Shown here: positions 43,801-51,242 of the stretch, piece after piece
Layout: each line of letters starts with the position of its first letter
How positions within the stretch are numbered: position 1 is the stretch's first letter
Assembly: GCF_014193695.1 (NCBI RefSeq)
Contig: NZ_JACHZR010000005.1
Coordinates: 310,001 to 374,000 of the forward strand
Length of the DNA: 64,000 bases
Source of the DNA: Rhizobium sp. BK316
GTDB taxonomy: Bacteria > Pseudomonadota > Alphaproteobacteria > Rhizobiales > Rhizobiaceae
Reading direction: 5' to 3'
The notes under the pieces: generated by a model
What the model saw: the letters and a program-made list of their open reading frames with translations, nothing else
The model's database searches: none
Told to the model about the DNA's origin: nothing
Made by a program: the position numbers and the translations under genes

Positions 43801-43978
43801 GCGCCTGTACCACCATGACGCGGAAGGTGAAATCAGGGTCTTCCTTCTGGCCCATGCGTGTCAGGCCGAGCACACCGGTAATCAGGATCAGTCCGAACAG
43901 GAACCGCGCGATGCTCGGATGGCCGATTGCCCAGCGCGAAAGGTTGAAGGGGCGCTTTTCAGTGGTGGTGGTATCCAT
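40832..43978 (-). CDS. RND family efflux transporter, inner-membrane pump
   Basis: 1048 residues, the full length of an AcrB/HAE1-type trimeric proton antiporter. Twelve transmembrane segments with two large periplasmic loops. The proton-relay Asp pair is in TM4, GLLVDDAMIVVE (about residue 408), and RNSIILVDQIDQD marks TM10. It opens NLSRWAIGHPSIARFLFG and has RMGQKEDPDFTFR, as in the VexF/TriC-like branch, rather than the multidrug AcrB branch proper. It works with the adaptor encoded 25 bp upstream; no outer-membrane channel gene is nearby. Confidence 0.94.
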   Translation of the reverse strand: MDTTTTEKRPFNLSRWAIGHPSIARFLFGLILITGVLGLTRMGQKEDPDFTFRVMVVQALWPGASLQDMEDQVTNKIERKLQETPHLDWVKSYTRAGSTIITVQVKGDTDSAQVADAFYQVRKKVGDISGDLPQGLLGPYFNDEFGDTFITLHSISGDGYSYPELKTFAIQARDMLLTTPGVEKAVIIGDQPEKIYIDVSSKALAERGLTIPDLQNAIKGQNAVDPAGNVDTGLRSVRISVEGNVHKVEDIRELRLRSGNQVTRLGDIATVTSGLEDPYQRKYRYNGRESVQVGVVMAKGFKVTDVGKDVEATYKRFEDSLPYGVAVDQISNQPDVVTDAVSEFMHALGEALAIVLVVSFLSIGWRSGLVIAIAIPLVLAATFAIMYELGIDLQRISLGALIIALGLLVDDAMIVVEMMERKLEEGLVKIDAASFAYSSTAFPMLTGTLITTAGFIPVGFAASTAGEYVRSLFYVVGIALVTSWFVAVYFTPWLGYMILKQRHHAGEHHDVFDTRFYRGLRHTVGWAVRHRVIVVVLTLATFVASLWSFQFIPQNFFPQSSRPEILVDLWLPEGTSIKEVEVQAKALEAKMMDDPDKKFIATYIGEGAPRFFLPLDQQLSNPNYAQLLIMANDEPARERLITKLRTILAEDFPSIRGKVDRLFLGPPTGWPVQMRVMGPDRGEVREIADQVKERFAKDPMLGAVHDDWLEPVPAMKLVIDQDRARALGVTSQRVRQMLQTAMSGAPLDDFRDGEETVSIVAREPDANRSLLSAVNSVYVPTDFGGFVPVSQIAKVVPSMEQGVEWRRDRLPTISVRATLPDNVQSNDVVTKLYNDMKDLRDSLPAGYKIEIQGGAEDSAESQASIAAKAPIMLVVIMILLMAQLQHFGKAMLVFATGPLGIIGAASALLISGAPFGFVAILGVIALLGIIIRNSIILVDQIDQDIKAGMYRQEAIVGAAVRRFRPIMLTALTAVLALIPISRGVFWGPLAYAMMGGILVATVLTILVLPAGYALFFGREPKARNDEHANANQEEADGDIHHPPALAAE

Positions 43979-44003
43979 GGTCGTGTTCCCTCTCCCTGAC
44001 CGT

Positions 44004-45143
44004 TCAGCGGACGGCTGCTTCCGTTTCGGCGGCAGCCGATTGCTGGTTGGGAAGCTTGACCTTCAGGTTTTCGCTCATGAATTGTGTGCCGGCTGCCACG
44101 ACGAGATCGCCGTTATCGAGCCCCTTGGCGACACGAACGCCATCGCCGGTGAAATCCGCAATCTCGACGCCACGGACATGGACGGTTTCCGTTCCACGGT
44201 CGACGGTCCACACGACCTGCTTGCCATCCTTCTGTGCCAGTGCGCTGAGCGGGATGGAAACATAGGTGTCCGCATTGCTGACATCGGCTTCGATCGTCGC
44301 CGTCATCCCGAGCAGCACGCGCGGATCGTTCGGCAGGCTGACACGCACGGCGAAGGTGCGCGACTGCTGGTCGGCACTGCCCGCGACCTCGCGAACGGTG
44401 CCATCAAGCACCAGCTGGTCATCGGACCAGAAGCTCGCCTTGACGGTCTTGCCCGGCTTGAACTGCGCGATATCGTTTTCCGGCACCGCGATCTGCACTT
44501 CCTTCTCACCATCGACGGCAACGGCAACCACCGGCGTGCCGGACCCTACGACCTGTCCGACATCGGCATTGATGGTGGTCACGATACCGCTATGGTCCGC
44601 CTTGAGTTCCGTATAGCTCACCTGGTTCTTCGCCTGGTCGAGCGCGGAAGCGGCAGCATCCCGGCTCGAAATCGCCTGGTCATGGCTGAGCGAAGCCTGC
44701 TCGACCTGGGATTTCGGCGCGACATTCTTGTCGAAGAGCTGCTCGGCGCGACGGTTGGCGATATCGGCCGTCTCGACGGCCTTTTCAGCGGCGGCGAGAT
44801 TGGCGTCGGCAGTCTTCACCGCAAGCTGGTAGTCGGTCGAGTCGATCCGCGCGAGAACGTCACCCGGCTTCACCTGCTCGCCGATATCGACGAGGCGCTC
44901 GGTGATCTTGCCGCCGACGCGGAAGCCGAGGTTCATTTCCGTGCGCGCCCTTACCGATCCGGAATAGTCCAGCGTGCGGGTATCGCCAGCCTTGGCGATC
45001 TCGACCACCTTGACCGGCCGGATGACCTCCTTAACCTCTGCCTTTTCTTCCGTGCAGCTTGCAACGCCGAGACCGACCGCACCAAGGAGCGCGAGGCTCA
45101 TGACGGACGGCATGCGGTTGCTGAAGGTCTTGAGCGAAAACAT
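44004..45143 (-). CDS. RND efflux periplasmic adaptor lipoprotein
   Basis: 379 residues. Lipoprotein signal peptide with lipobox VASC (about residues 27-30), lipoyl-like DYSGSVRARTEMNLGFRVGG, a coiled-coil hairpin, second lipoyl half (LKADHSGIVTTINADVGQVV) and beta-barrel to residue ~310. I use the ATG at 45141-45143 with AGGAG 8 bases upstream; a GTG 9 bases earlier overlaps that RBS. Co-transcribed with the RND pump and probably repressed by the TetR protein whose gene is 50 bp upstream. Confidence 0.93.
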   Translation of the reverse strand: MFSLKTFSNRMPSVMSLALLGAVGLGVASCTEEKAEVKEVIRPVKVVEIAKAGDTRTLDYSGSVRARTEMNLGFRVGGKITERLVDIGEQVKPGDVLARIDSTDYQLAVKTADANLAAAEKAVETADIANRRAEQLFDKNVAPKSQVEQASLSHDQAISSRDAAASALDQAKNQVSYTELKADHSGIVTTINADVGQVVGSGTPVVAVAVDGEKEVQIAVPENDIAQFKPGKTVKASFWSDDQLVLDGTVREVAGSADQQSRTFAVRVSLPNDPRVLLGMTATIEADVSNADTYVSIPLSALAQKDGKQVVWTVDRGTETVHVRGVEIADFTGDGVRVAKGLDNGDLVVAAGTQFMSENLKVKLPNQQSAAAETEAAVR

Positions 45144-45193
45144 CTTTCGCACTCCTGATTATCTAGGGTTTTCTTGGGCGACCTTGGCCGCGA

Positions 45194-45802
45194 TTATTTT
45201 CTGAGTGCCCTGATCGCAAATTCGATCAGTTCGTCCACGGTCGCCCGGTTTGTCTTGGCAAGACATTGGGCCACCATCTGCGGGTGGCAGAGATTGATGG
45301 TCGCCGCCCCAAAGCAGCGGGAGGCGATCTCGGGGTCCTGTTCGGCGAATTCACCGGCAGCGATGCCGTCGCGGATAACGTCGGCAAGCAATGCGTGAAT
45401 GGAGTCGATGTGCTTCTCGATGACATGCCAGTCGCGTTCGATCGCGACGATCACCATCTCATGCACTTTCTGCTGATCGAGCATCATGTCGAGCGTCAGC
45501 TGGTACTGGCTGCGCACGTACTGGCGCAGCCGGTCGGAAGCGCTGATCTTCTGATGGCAGATATTGGCTGCAAGCGCATAGCTCATCGCCAGCATGCGTC
45601 CGCAGATCGCCTGGTGGATCTCAACCTTGGAGGCGAAGAAACGGTAGATATTGGCAGGCGACATGCCGAGATCGCGGGCAACGTCCGCAACCGTCGTCTT
45701 GGAATAGCCGTAGTGGCGGAAAAGCCGCTCCGCCGCATCGAGAATACGGGTGATATTTTCCTGCCGCGTGACGTCGAGCGTATTTTCCGCGATGTCATTC
45801 AT
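45194..45802 (-). CDS. TetR family repressor of the RND pump
   Basis: 202 residues. HTH at about 18-62 (TTVADVARDLGMSPANIYRF); the C-terminal half resembles the TetR_C_7 type. It is the first gene of a TetR-adaptor-pump unit on the minus strand. A 50-bp perfect palindrome begins 12 bases upstream of its ATG and is the likely operator, which would make the whole unit autoregulated. Confidence 0.92.
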   Translation of the reverse strand: MNDIAENTLDVTRQENITRILDAAERLFRHYGYSKTTVADVARDLGMSPANIYRFFASKVEIHQAICGRMLAMSYALAANICHQKISASDRLRQYVRSQYQLTLDMMLDQQKVHEMVIVAIERDWHVIEKHIDSIHALLADVIRDGIAAGEFAEQDPEIASRCFGAATINLCHPQMVAQCLAKTNRATVDELIEFAIRALRK

Positions 45803-45814
45803 GGGTTTCAGGCC

Positions 45815-45864
45815 TGATATTTTACGACTGACGAAATTCGAATTTCGTCAGTCGTAAAATATCA
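45815..45864. promoter_or_regulatory. 50-bp perfect palindrome upstream of the TetR-RND unit
   Basis: Every base from 45815 to 45839 is complementary to 45864 down to 45840, with no spacer. The centre reads GAAATTC|GAATTTC, and each arm contains TTTACGACTGACGAAAT. It is long enough for two TetR dimers and starts 12 bp before the repressor ATG. It may also extrude as a cruciform. Confidence 0.85.
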
Positions 45865-45902
45865 TCCTTCATTTGTCAATGATTTTGCGATGCAAACAAA
45901 AG

Positions 45903-45928
45903 TGCCGCAGCCTCGGAGAGCTGCGGCA
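45903..45928 (-). terminator. Terminator after the OsmC-like gene
   Basis: TGCCGCAG and CTGCGGCA, perfect 8-bp arms, 10-base loop. On the minus strand it ends in CTTTTG. It lies 25 bp beyond the stop of the 45954-46385 gene. Confidence 0.75.
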
Positions 45929-45953
45929 TCAGAATAAAAACAGGCTTGAAGGA

Positions 45954-46385
45954 TCAGGCGAGCTTGACGTCGAGCGTGATCGGAACGGCCGAGAGAGCCT
46001 TGGAAACCGGGCAACCCGCCTTTGCCTTGCCGGCAAGTTCCTCGAACTTTGCCTGGTCGGCGCCGGGAATGCTGCCGGTCAGCGACAGGTGGATGGCGGT
46101 GATGGCAAAGCCGCCCTCGACGCTTTCAAGCGTCACCTTGGCGGAAGTTTCCATGTGGTCGGCCTTGAGGCCGGCTTCGCCGAGGATCAGCGACAGCGCC
46201 ATAGTGAAGCAGCCTGCATGAGCAGCGCCGATAAGCTCTTCCGGGTTGGTGCCGGGAATGCCTTCGAAGCGGCTTGCGAAGCCGTATGGGTAATTGTTCA
46301 GCGCACCGCTCTGGGTCGAGATCAGACCCTTGCCGTCCTTGAGACCGCCCGACCACTGAGCCGAACCTGTACGATTGATCTGCAT
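45954..46385 (-). CDS. OsmC/Ohr family peroxiredoxin
   Basis: 143 residues, the YhfA/OsmC subgroup that reduces organic hydroperoxides using two Cys. The first Cys is in EELIGAAHAGCFTMALSLIL and the second in GCPVSKALSAVPITLDVKLA; both are intact. The ATG at 46383-46385 has AGGAGG 5 bases upstream; an upstream in-frame extension lacks family similarity. Monocistronic, with its own terminator. It diverges from the GntR-type gene. Confidence 0.92.
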   Translation of the reverse strand: MQINRTGSAQWSGGLKDGKGLISTQSGALNNYPYGFASRFEGIPGTNPEELIGAAHAGCFTMALSLILGEAGLKADHMETSAKVTLESVEGGFAITAIHLSLTGSIPGADQAKFEELAGKAKAGCPVSKALSAVPITLDVKLA

Positions 46386-46506
46386 GCCGTCCTCCTGTTT
46401 CGATTGGTTTTCGAAGCGTTGTGCCGCTCCACCGCGAAGGACATTCTGCCCTTCCGACCGGCAATATAGTCCTCTATCCGCGGAAGACGACACCAGATTG
46501 AATTCC

Positions 46507-46543
46507 AATCATCATACAAGAAGATTGCTTGTGTATGATGATT
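46507..46543. promoter_or_regulatory. GntR-type operator upstream of the dgoR-like gene
   Basis: AATCATCATACA (46507-46518) and TGTATGATGATT (46532-46543), perfect 12-bp arms with a 13-base spacer that itself has CAAG/CTTG ends. FadR-subfamily regulators of the FCD class bind such sites. It lies about 35 bp before the start I use. Confidence 0.75.
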
Positions 46544-46576
46544 GCTTTAAAAGACTTGGCCACGAGGAATCTTCCG

Positions 46577-47317
46577 ATGCAGCCCGCAGCAAGACGCGAT
46601 GAAAAAACTGCGGCGCCCGAGCGCCGGCCGCGCGTCCGCCGTAACGTGACGGCGGCGATTGCCGAGGATATCTGCGCCAACCGATACCCCGCCGGTACGC
46701 TGTTGCCGCGCGAAAACGATCTCTGCGACCTCCATGGCGTCAGCCGCACCGTCATCCGAGAATCCCTGAAAGTCCTGGAATCCAAGGGCCTCGTGCGCGG
46801 CAAGCCACGCATCGGCACCACCGTCTGCGACAAGGACGAATGGAACATCCTCGATCAGGATGTGCTGGAGTGGATGGGGCCGCATCTCGGCGACTTCGAC
46901 TTGCTGGCGAGTATCCTGGAGGCCCGCCGCACGATCGAGCCGGCCGCGGCCGAATATGCCGCAAGCCGCGCGACCGCCAAGGAGATCGCCGATCTGGAGG
47001 AAGCCTGGCAGCGCATGCAATCGGCGAGCGACGATCCCGAAGCCTTCACCGAGGCGGATCTCCTCTTTCATACGGTGCTTCTCAAGGCGAGCCATAACCA
47101 GGTCTTCCGCCGCCTCGCCGGCGCCATCCATGCCGCCCTGAAATTCGCGCTTCACGCGTCGAACCTCGCCATGCCGGATCACCGGGAAGCGATCGCCATT
47201 CATGGCAAGGTCGTGGAGGCACTGCGCCTGCGCGACGCGGCAGAGGCGCGCGATTGCGTCAACCGAATTCTCGACCTCGCCAAACGCGACCTCACCGCCG
47301 CCGGCCGGACGAAATAA
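46577..47317 (+). CDS. GntR/FadR family regulator, DgoR-like
   Basis: 246 residues. Winged HTH at about 20-85 (CDLHGVSRTVIRESLKVLES) and an FCD effector domain (about 100-235) with metal-binding residues in HTVLLKASHNQVF and HREAIAIHGKV. It lies 71 bp upstream of dgoD on the same strand, the DgoR-DgoD arrangement, so it probably represses galactonate catabolism and is relieved by D-galactonate. The ATG at 46577 has GAGGAA upstream; ATGs at 46535-46540 fall in the operator palindrome. Confidence 0.9.
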   Translation: MQPAARRDEKTAAPERRPRVRRNVTAAIAEDICANRYPAGTLLPRENDLCDLHGVSRTVIRESLKVLESKGLVRGKPRIGTTVCDKDEWNILDQDVLEWMGPHLGDFDLLASILEARRTIEPAAAEYAASRATAKEIADLEEAWQRMQSASDDPEAFTEADLLFHTVLLKASHNQVFRRLAGAIHAALKFALHASNLAMPDHREAIAIHGKVVEALRLRDAAEARDCVNRILDLAKRDLTAAGRTK

Positions 47318-47388
47318 ACGAACTCTGAGCAATATCGGCGGCTTCGTTCGCCGATGGGAACACGAAGCGAAACGAAAGCACGATTTCC

Positions 47389-48537
47389 ATGAAGATCACC
47401 AAACTGACCACTTACATCGTCCCGCCGCGCTGGCTGTTTCTGAAGATCGAAACCGATGAAGGTATCGTCGGGTGGGGTGAACCGGTCGTCGAAGGCCGCG
47501 CGCTGACCGTCGAGGCCGCCGTTCACGAACTCGCCGATTATCTAGTCGGCAAGGACCCTTTCCTCATCGAAGACCACTGGACCGTCATGTATCGCGGCGG
47601 CTTCTACCGCGGCGGCGCCATCCACATGTCAGCAATCTCCGGCATCGACCAGGCGCTCTGGGACATCAAGGGCAAGGCACTGGGACAGCCGATCCATTCG
47701 CTGCTCGGCGGCCAGGTACGCGACCGCATCAAGGTCTATTCCTGGATCGGCGGCGACCGCCCTTCCGACGTCGCCCGCAACGCCAAGGACGTTGTGGCCC
47801 GTGGCTTCAAGGCCATCAAGCTCAACGGCTGCGAAGAAATGCAGATCGTCGACACCAACGAAAAGATCGACAAGGCCGTCGAAACCATCGCCACGATCCG
47901 CGAGGCGATCGGCCCGCATATCGGCATCGGCGTCGATTTCCACGGCCGTGTGCATAAGCCGATGGCCAAGGTTCTCGCCAAGGAGCTCGAGCCCTACAAG
48001 CTGATGTTCATCGAGGAACCGGTACTGTCCGAGCACCGCGAGACGCTCAAGGAAATCGCCAACCATTGCTCGACGCCGATCGCGCTCGGCGAACGCCTCT
48101 ATTCCCGTTGGGATTTCAAGTCGGTCCTGTCGGACGGCTATGTCGATATCATCCAGCCCGATCTTTCGCATGCCGGCGGCATCACCGAATGCCGCAAGAT
48201 CGCCGCCATGGCCGAAGCCTATGACGTGGCGCTCGCGCCCCACTGCCCGCTTGGTCCGATCGCGCTTGCCGCCTGCCTGCAGGTCGATGCCATCTCTTAC
48301 AATGCCTTCATTCAGGAGCAAAGCCTCGGCATCCATTACAACAAGGGCAACGACATTCTGGATTACATTTCCAACAAGGAAGTCTTCCAGTACGCCGACG
48401 GTTTCGTCTCCATTCCGCAAGGTCCCGGCCTCGGCGTCGAAGTGGACGAGGCCTATGTCATCGAGCGCGCCAAGGAAGGCCACCGCTGGCGCAACCCGAT
48501 CTGGCGCCATGAAGACGGAAGCTTCGCCGAATGGTAA
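47389..48537 (+). CDS. dgoD: D-galactonate dehydratase
   Basis: Enolase-superfamily enzyme of 382 residues, the exact length of E. coli DgoD. It dehydrates D-galactonate to 2-keto-3-deoxy-galactonate in the DeLey-Doudoroff pathway. Metal ligands are in GVDFHGRVH, FIEEPVL and ALGERL; the catalytic His is in LAPHCPLGPIALAACL; the C-terminus WRNPIWRHEDGSFAEW matches closely. The kinase and aldolase of the pathway (dgoK, dgoA) are not in the window. Followed by a strong terminator. Confidence 0.96.
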   Translation: MKITKLTTYIVPPRWLFLKIETDEGIVGWGEPVVEGRALTVEAAVHELADYLVGKDPFLIEDHWTVMYRGGFYRGGAIHMSAISGIDQALWDIKGKALGQPIHSLLGGQVRDRIKVYSWIGGDRPSDVARNAKDVVARGFKAIKLNGCEEMQIVDTNEKIDKAVETIATIREAIGPHIGIGVDFHGRVHKPMAKVLAKELEPYKLMFIEEPVLSEHRETLKEIANHCSTPIALGERLYSRWDFKSVLSDGYVDIIQPDLSHAGGITECRKIAAMAEAYDVALAPHCPLGPIALAACLQVDAISYNAFIQEQSLGIHYNKGNDILDYISNKEVFQYADGFVSIPQGPGLGVEVDEAYVIERAKEGHRWRNPIWRHEDGSFAEW

Positions 48538-48540
48538 ACG

Positions 48541-48562
48541 AAGGGCCGCGAAAGCGGCCCTT
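48541..48562 (+). terminator. Rho-independent terminator after dgoD
   Basis: AAGGGCCGC and GCGGCCCTT, perfect 9-bp stem with a GAAA tetraloop, ending in TTTTT. It begins 4 bases after the dgoD stop. Confidence 0.93.
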
Positions 48563-48631
48563 TTTCATTAGCTCTGTCGGATAACGGGCAGCTCGTCCGT
48601 CATAGTGGAAACTCAAAGAGGAGATTTTACC

Positions 48632-49030
48632 ATGGCCAGAGCCATTGCAGTCATCATCGCCCGCATCATCTTCAGCTTCATCTTCTTCATGGCGGCCGGC
48701 TTCAAGTTTGCCGATATCGGCGCGACGGCAGCCTATATCACCGCGGCCGGCTTTCCGGCGGCGACATTCTTCACCTGGATCGCTGCTTTCTTCGAGATCG
48801 CGCTGGCGCTCGCCTTCATCACGGGCGCCTTCTTCACCGAGGCCAGCCTGCTTGCCGGCATTTACGTGATCTTCCTCGCCTTCTCCTTCCATGGCCCCTC
48901 GCACTGGCAGCAGAACCAAGCCGAGTTCGGCTTCTTCGTCGATCACTTCACCTTCCTCGCCGGCCTGCTCTTCGCCGCCGTTCACGGACCGGAGAAATGG
49001 GCGCTGCGTCACAGCCTCCTGAAATGGTAG
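48632..49030 (+). CDS. DoxX family membrane protein
   Basis: 132 residues, four transmembrane helices (IIARIIFSFIFFMAAGFKFA, a second near FFTWIAAFFEIALALAFITG). It is only distantly like the DoxX-type protein at 18449. AGAGGAG lies 8 bases before the ATG at 48632. The role is unknown. It precedes an SDR gene on the same strand by 75 bp. Confidence 0.86.
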   Translation: MARAIAVIIARIIFSFIFFMAAGFKFADIGATAAYITAAGFPAATFFTWIAAFFEIALALAFITGAFFTEASLLAGIYVIFLAFSFHGPSHWQQNQAEFGFFVDHFTFLAGLLFAAVHGPEKWALRHSLLKW

Positions 49031-49104
49031 TCATCGCCCGAGCGTCCGGAACCAAGAGCCGCCCCGATCATTGCCTTACCGGCAACCGCAAAGAGGAACG
49101 GCCG

Positions 49105-49884
49105 ATGGAGTTGCAGGGAAAGACCGCATTGGTGACCGGCGCAGGCTCCGGCATCGGCAAGGCAACCGCATTGAAGCTCGCCGCCGAAGGCGCAAAGGTC
49201 GCGGTGCTGAGCCGCACCGAAAGCGAGGTGCAACGGACCTGCCAGGAGATTATTGCCGCCGGCGGCCAGTCGATCGAACTGACCGCCGATACCAGCGATG
49301 AAGCGCAGATGCGGACTGCCATCGAGAAAATGACCGAGACTTTCGGGGGCATCGATATCGTCATCGCCAATGCCGGCATCAACGGTGTCTGGGCGCCGAT
49401 CGACGACCTCAAGCCCGAAGAATGGGATCGGACCATGGCCGTGAACCTGCGCGGCACATATATGACCCTGCATCTGACCGTCCCCTATCTGAAGATGAAC
49501 GGCGGCTCGATCGTCGTGGTCTCCTCCATCAATGGCACACGCACCTTCACGACACCCGGCGCCACGGCCTATACCGCGACCAAGGCGGGGCAGGTCGCGA
49601 TGGTCCAGCAACTGGCGCTGGAGCTCGGCAAACACGGCATCCGCGTCAATGCCGTCTGCCCCGGCGCCATCGAAACCAGCATTTCCGCCAACACTACGAC
49701 GCGTCACCGCGAGGAAACCGAGGTGCCCGTCATCTGGCCGGAGGGCGAAATCCCCATCACCGGCGGCAAGGCGGGATCGAGCGAAGATGTCGCCGAAACG
49801 ATCCTCTTCCTCGCCTCCGAGCGCGCCAGGCATATTACCGGCACGCCGGTCTGGATCGACGGCGGACAGGGATTGCTGCGTTAG
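49105..49884 (+). CDS. Short-chain dehydrogenase/reductase
   Basis: Classical SDR of 259 residues. Cofactor motif TGAGSGIG at 12-19, NAGI near 90, catalytic Ser in VVVSSINGT and YTATKAG (Tyr-x-x-x-Lys). It contains an insert in the substrate loop (SISANTTTRHREETEVPVIW). The preferred start is 49105 with AGAGGAA upstream. The substrate is unknown; proximity to dgoD hints at a sugar or sugar acid. Confidence 0.9.
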   Translation: MELQGKTALVTGAGSGIGKATALKLAAEGAKVAVLSRTESEVQRTCQEIIAAGGQSIELTADTSDEAQMRTAIEKMTETFGGIDIVIANAGINGVWAPIDDLKPEEWDRTMAVNLRGTYMTLHLTVPYLKMNGGSIVVVSSINGTRTFTTPGATAYTATKAGQVAMVQQLALELGKHGIRVNAVCPGAIETSISANTTTRHREETEVPVIWPEGEIPITGGKAGSSEDVAETILFLASERARHITGTPVWIDGGQGLLR

Positions 49885-49910
49885 GGCAATTGCATGGAGC
49901 GAATAGCCGA

Positions 49911-49927
49911 CCTGCATCCTATGCAGG
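49911..49927 (+). terminator. Small hairpin after SDR gene
   Basis: CCTGCAT-CCT-ATGCAGG, 7-bp perfect stem without a T-run, in the 69-bp gap between convergent genes. Weak candidate terminator. Confidence 0.3.
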
Positions 49928-49953
49928 CCTTGAACGCGGATAGATCTTGCTGG

Positions 49954-51171
49954 TCAGCCGTTCAGCCGCGCACTTTCCAGCGTATAGAGCAGCTGAGGGC
50001 GCTTGACGCCGCGCAGAGCATAGCGGCCGATACAGGCGAGGACGTTCCGCTCTGCCTCGGGGATCGTCGCTTCGAAATCCGACGACATCAGCACGTTGAG
50101 ATCGACCGAACGGCAGATCGAGGCAATGCGGCTGACCTCGTTGACCGCCGGCCCGATGACCGTGAAGTCCAGACGATCCTGGCTGCCGATATTACCGTAG
50201 AAGACATCGCCGATATGCAGGCCGATATAGACATCCGTCGTCGGCCGCCGGTTCACTTCGCGCGCAGCGTTGAGTGCTGCAAGCTTCTGCCGTAGCAGGC
50301 GCTCTGCCTTCAGCGCCGCAGAACAGCTTTCCGCCGGCTCCTCGCCCTTGAAGATGGCAAGCACCCCGTCGCCGATCAGCTTCAGAACATTGCCGCCGGC
50401 CTCATGAATCGCTGTTATCACCGCCTCGCTATATTCGTTGAGCAGCGGAATGATCTCTTCCGGCGGAGAATTGTCCGAGATCTTCGTGTAGTTCAAGAGG
50501 TCGGAGAACCAGAGCGCTGCCGAAATGCGCTCGGTCTTGCCGCGCGAGATCTTGCCGTCCATCACCTGGCGGGCCGCATCCTCGCCGAGATAGACCTCGG
50601 CGATCGTGCGGGCGATGCGGGCGAGTGCCACGCATTTGATTGCCAGCCCAAGCACCGGCACCAGTTTGCGCAGGATCGCAAGATCCTGATCGGAAAACCC
50701 CTCCGGATGCTTCGTCGAGAAATGCGAGAAGAAGCAATCCATCTCGCCGATCGTGCCGGCCTCGGCAAAGCGATAGGCCATGGCAACGTAATCGGTATGA
50801 CCGAGCTTATAAATCTGATCCAGCATGATGAAATCAGTCGGATCGCCGAAGCCGATCCTGCGCCGCACCTCTCGATCTCCGCTGGTCCAGAGATGGTAGA
50901 AGGCCGACCGACGCCAGGTATCCAGCCCCTGGCCCTCGCTCGAAGGGCCATATTCAAACTCGCCCTCGAAATCCTCAACGCTGTCCCAGCGAAAGGCCCG
51001 GCCTTCATGCACCGGATGGAGCGTGTCCATCAACGCCATGGCGCGATCAAGCCGCATGCCGGCATTGCGGCAGGCCTCGCAGAAGCCGGCAAGCAACTCC
51101 GCTTCGGTCGCACCGTTCAGGCCCTGTTCCGTCACCCATGCTGCGATTGTGCCGACGTCACTGTGATCCAT
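49954..51171 (-). CDS. Class III adenylate/guanylate cyclase
   Basis: 405 residues, cytoplasmic. The C-terminal cyclase domain (about 210-385) has the metal Asp residues in ALWFSDLLNYTKISDN (about 223) and KLIGDGVLAIFKGEEP (about 270), and GLHIGDVFYGNIGSQDRLDF. The N-terminal ~200 residues form an unassigned sensor-like helical region (EAELLAGFCEACRNAGMRLD, then a GAF-like part ending LARIARTIAEVYLG) that many rhizobial cyclases share. The start at 51171 has GAGGAG upstream. Makes cAMP (or cGMP); signal unknown. Confidence 0.92.
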   Translation of the reverse strand: MDHSDVGTIAAWVTEQGLNGATEAELLAGFCEACRNAGMRLDRAMALMDTLHPVHEGRAFRWDSVEDFEGEFEYGPSSEGQGLDTWRRSAFYHLWTSGDREVRRRIGFGDPTDFIMLDQIYKLGHTDYVAMAYRFAEAGTIGEMDCFFSHFSTKHPEGFSDQDLAILRKLVPVLGLAIKCVALARIARTIAEVYLGEDAARQVMDGKISRGKTERISAALWFSDLLNYTKISDNSPPEEIIPLLNEYSEAVITAIHEAGGNVLKLIGDGVLAIFKGEEPAESCSAALKAERLLRQKLAALNAAREVNRRPTTDVYIGLHIGDVFYGNIGSQDRLDFTVIGPAVNEVSRIASICRSVDLNVLMSSDFEATIPEAERNVLACIGRYALRGVKRPQLLYTLESARLNG

Positions 51172-51242
51172 GCGCTCTCCTCGCTGTCCGCAAGCTGTAA
51201 CGTGAATCTGCCGCAGATGGAAAGACAATCAACCCGAACATA

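Noticed and set aside
43815..45158. 447-codon plus-strand open frame
   Set aside because: Antisense of the RND adaptor and the start of the pump gene.
45815..45864. Rho-independent terminator
   Set aside because: It is upstream of the TetR start with a gapless centre, and no gene ends into it; an operator is more likely.
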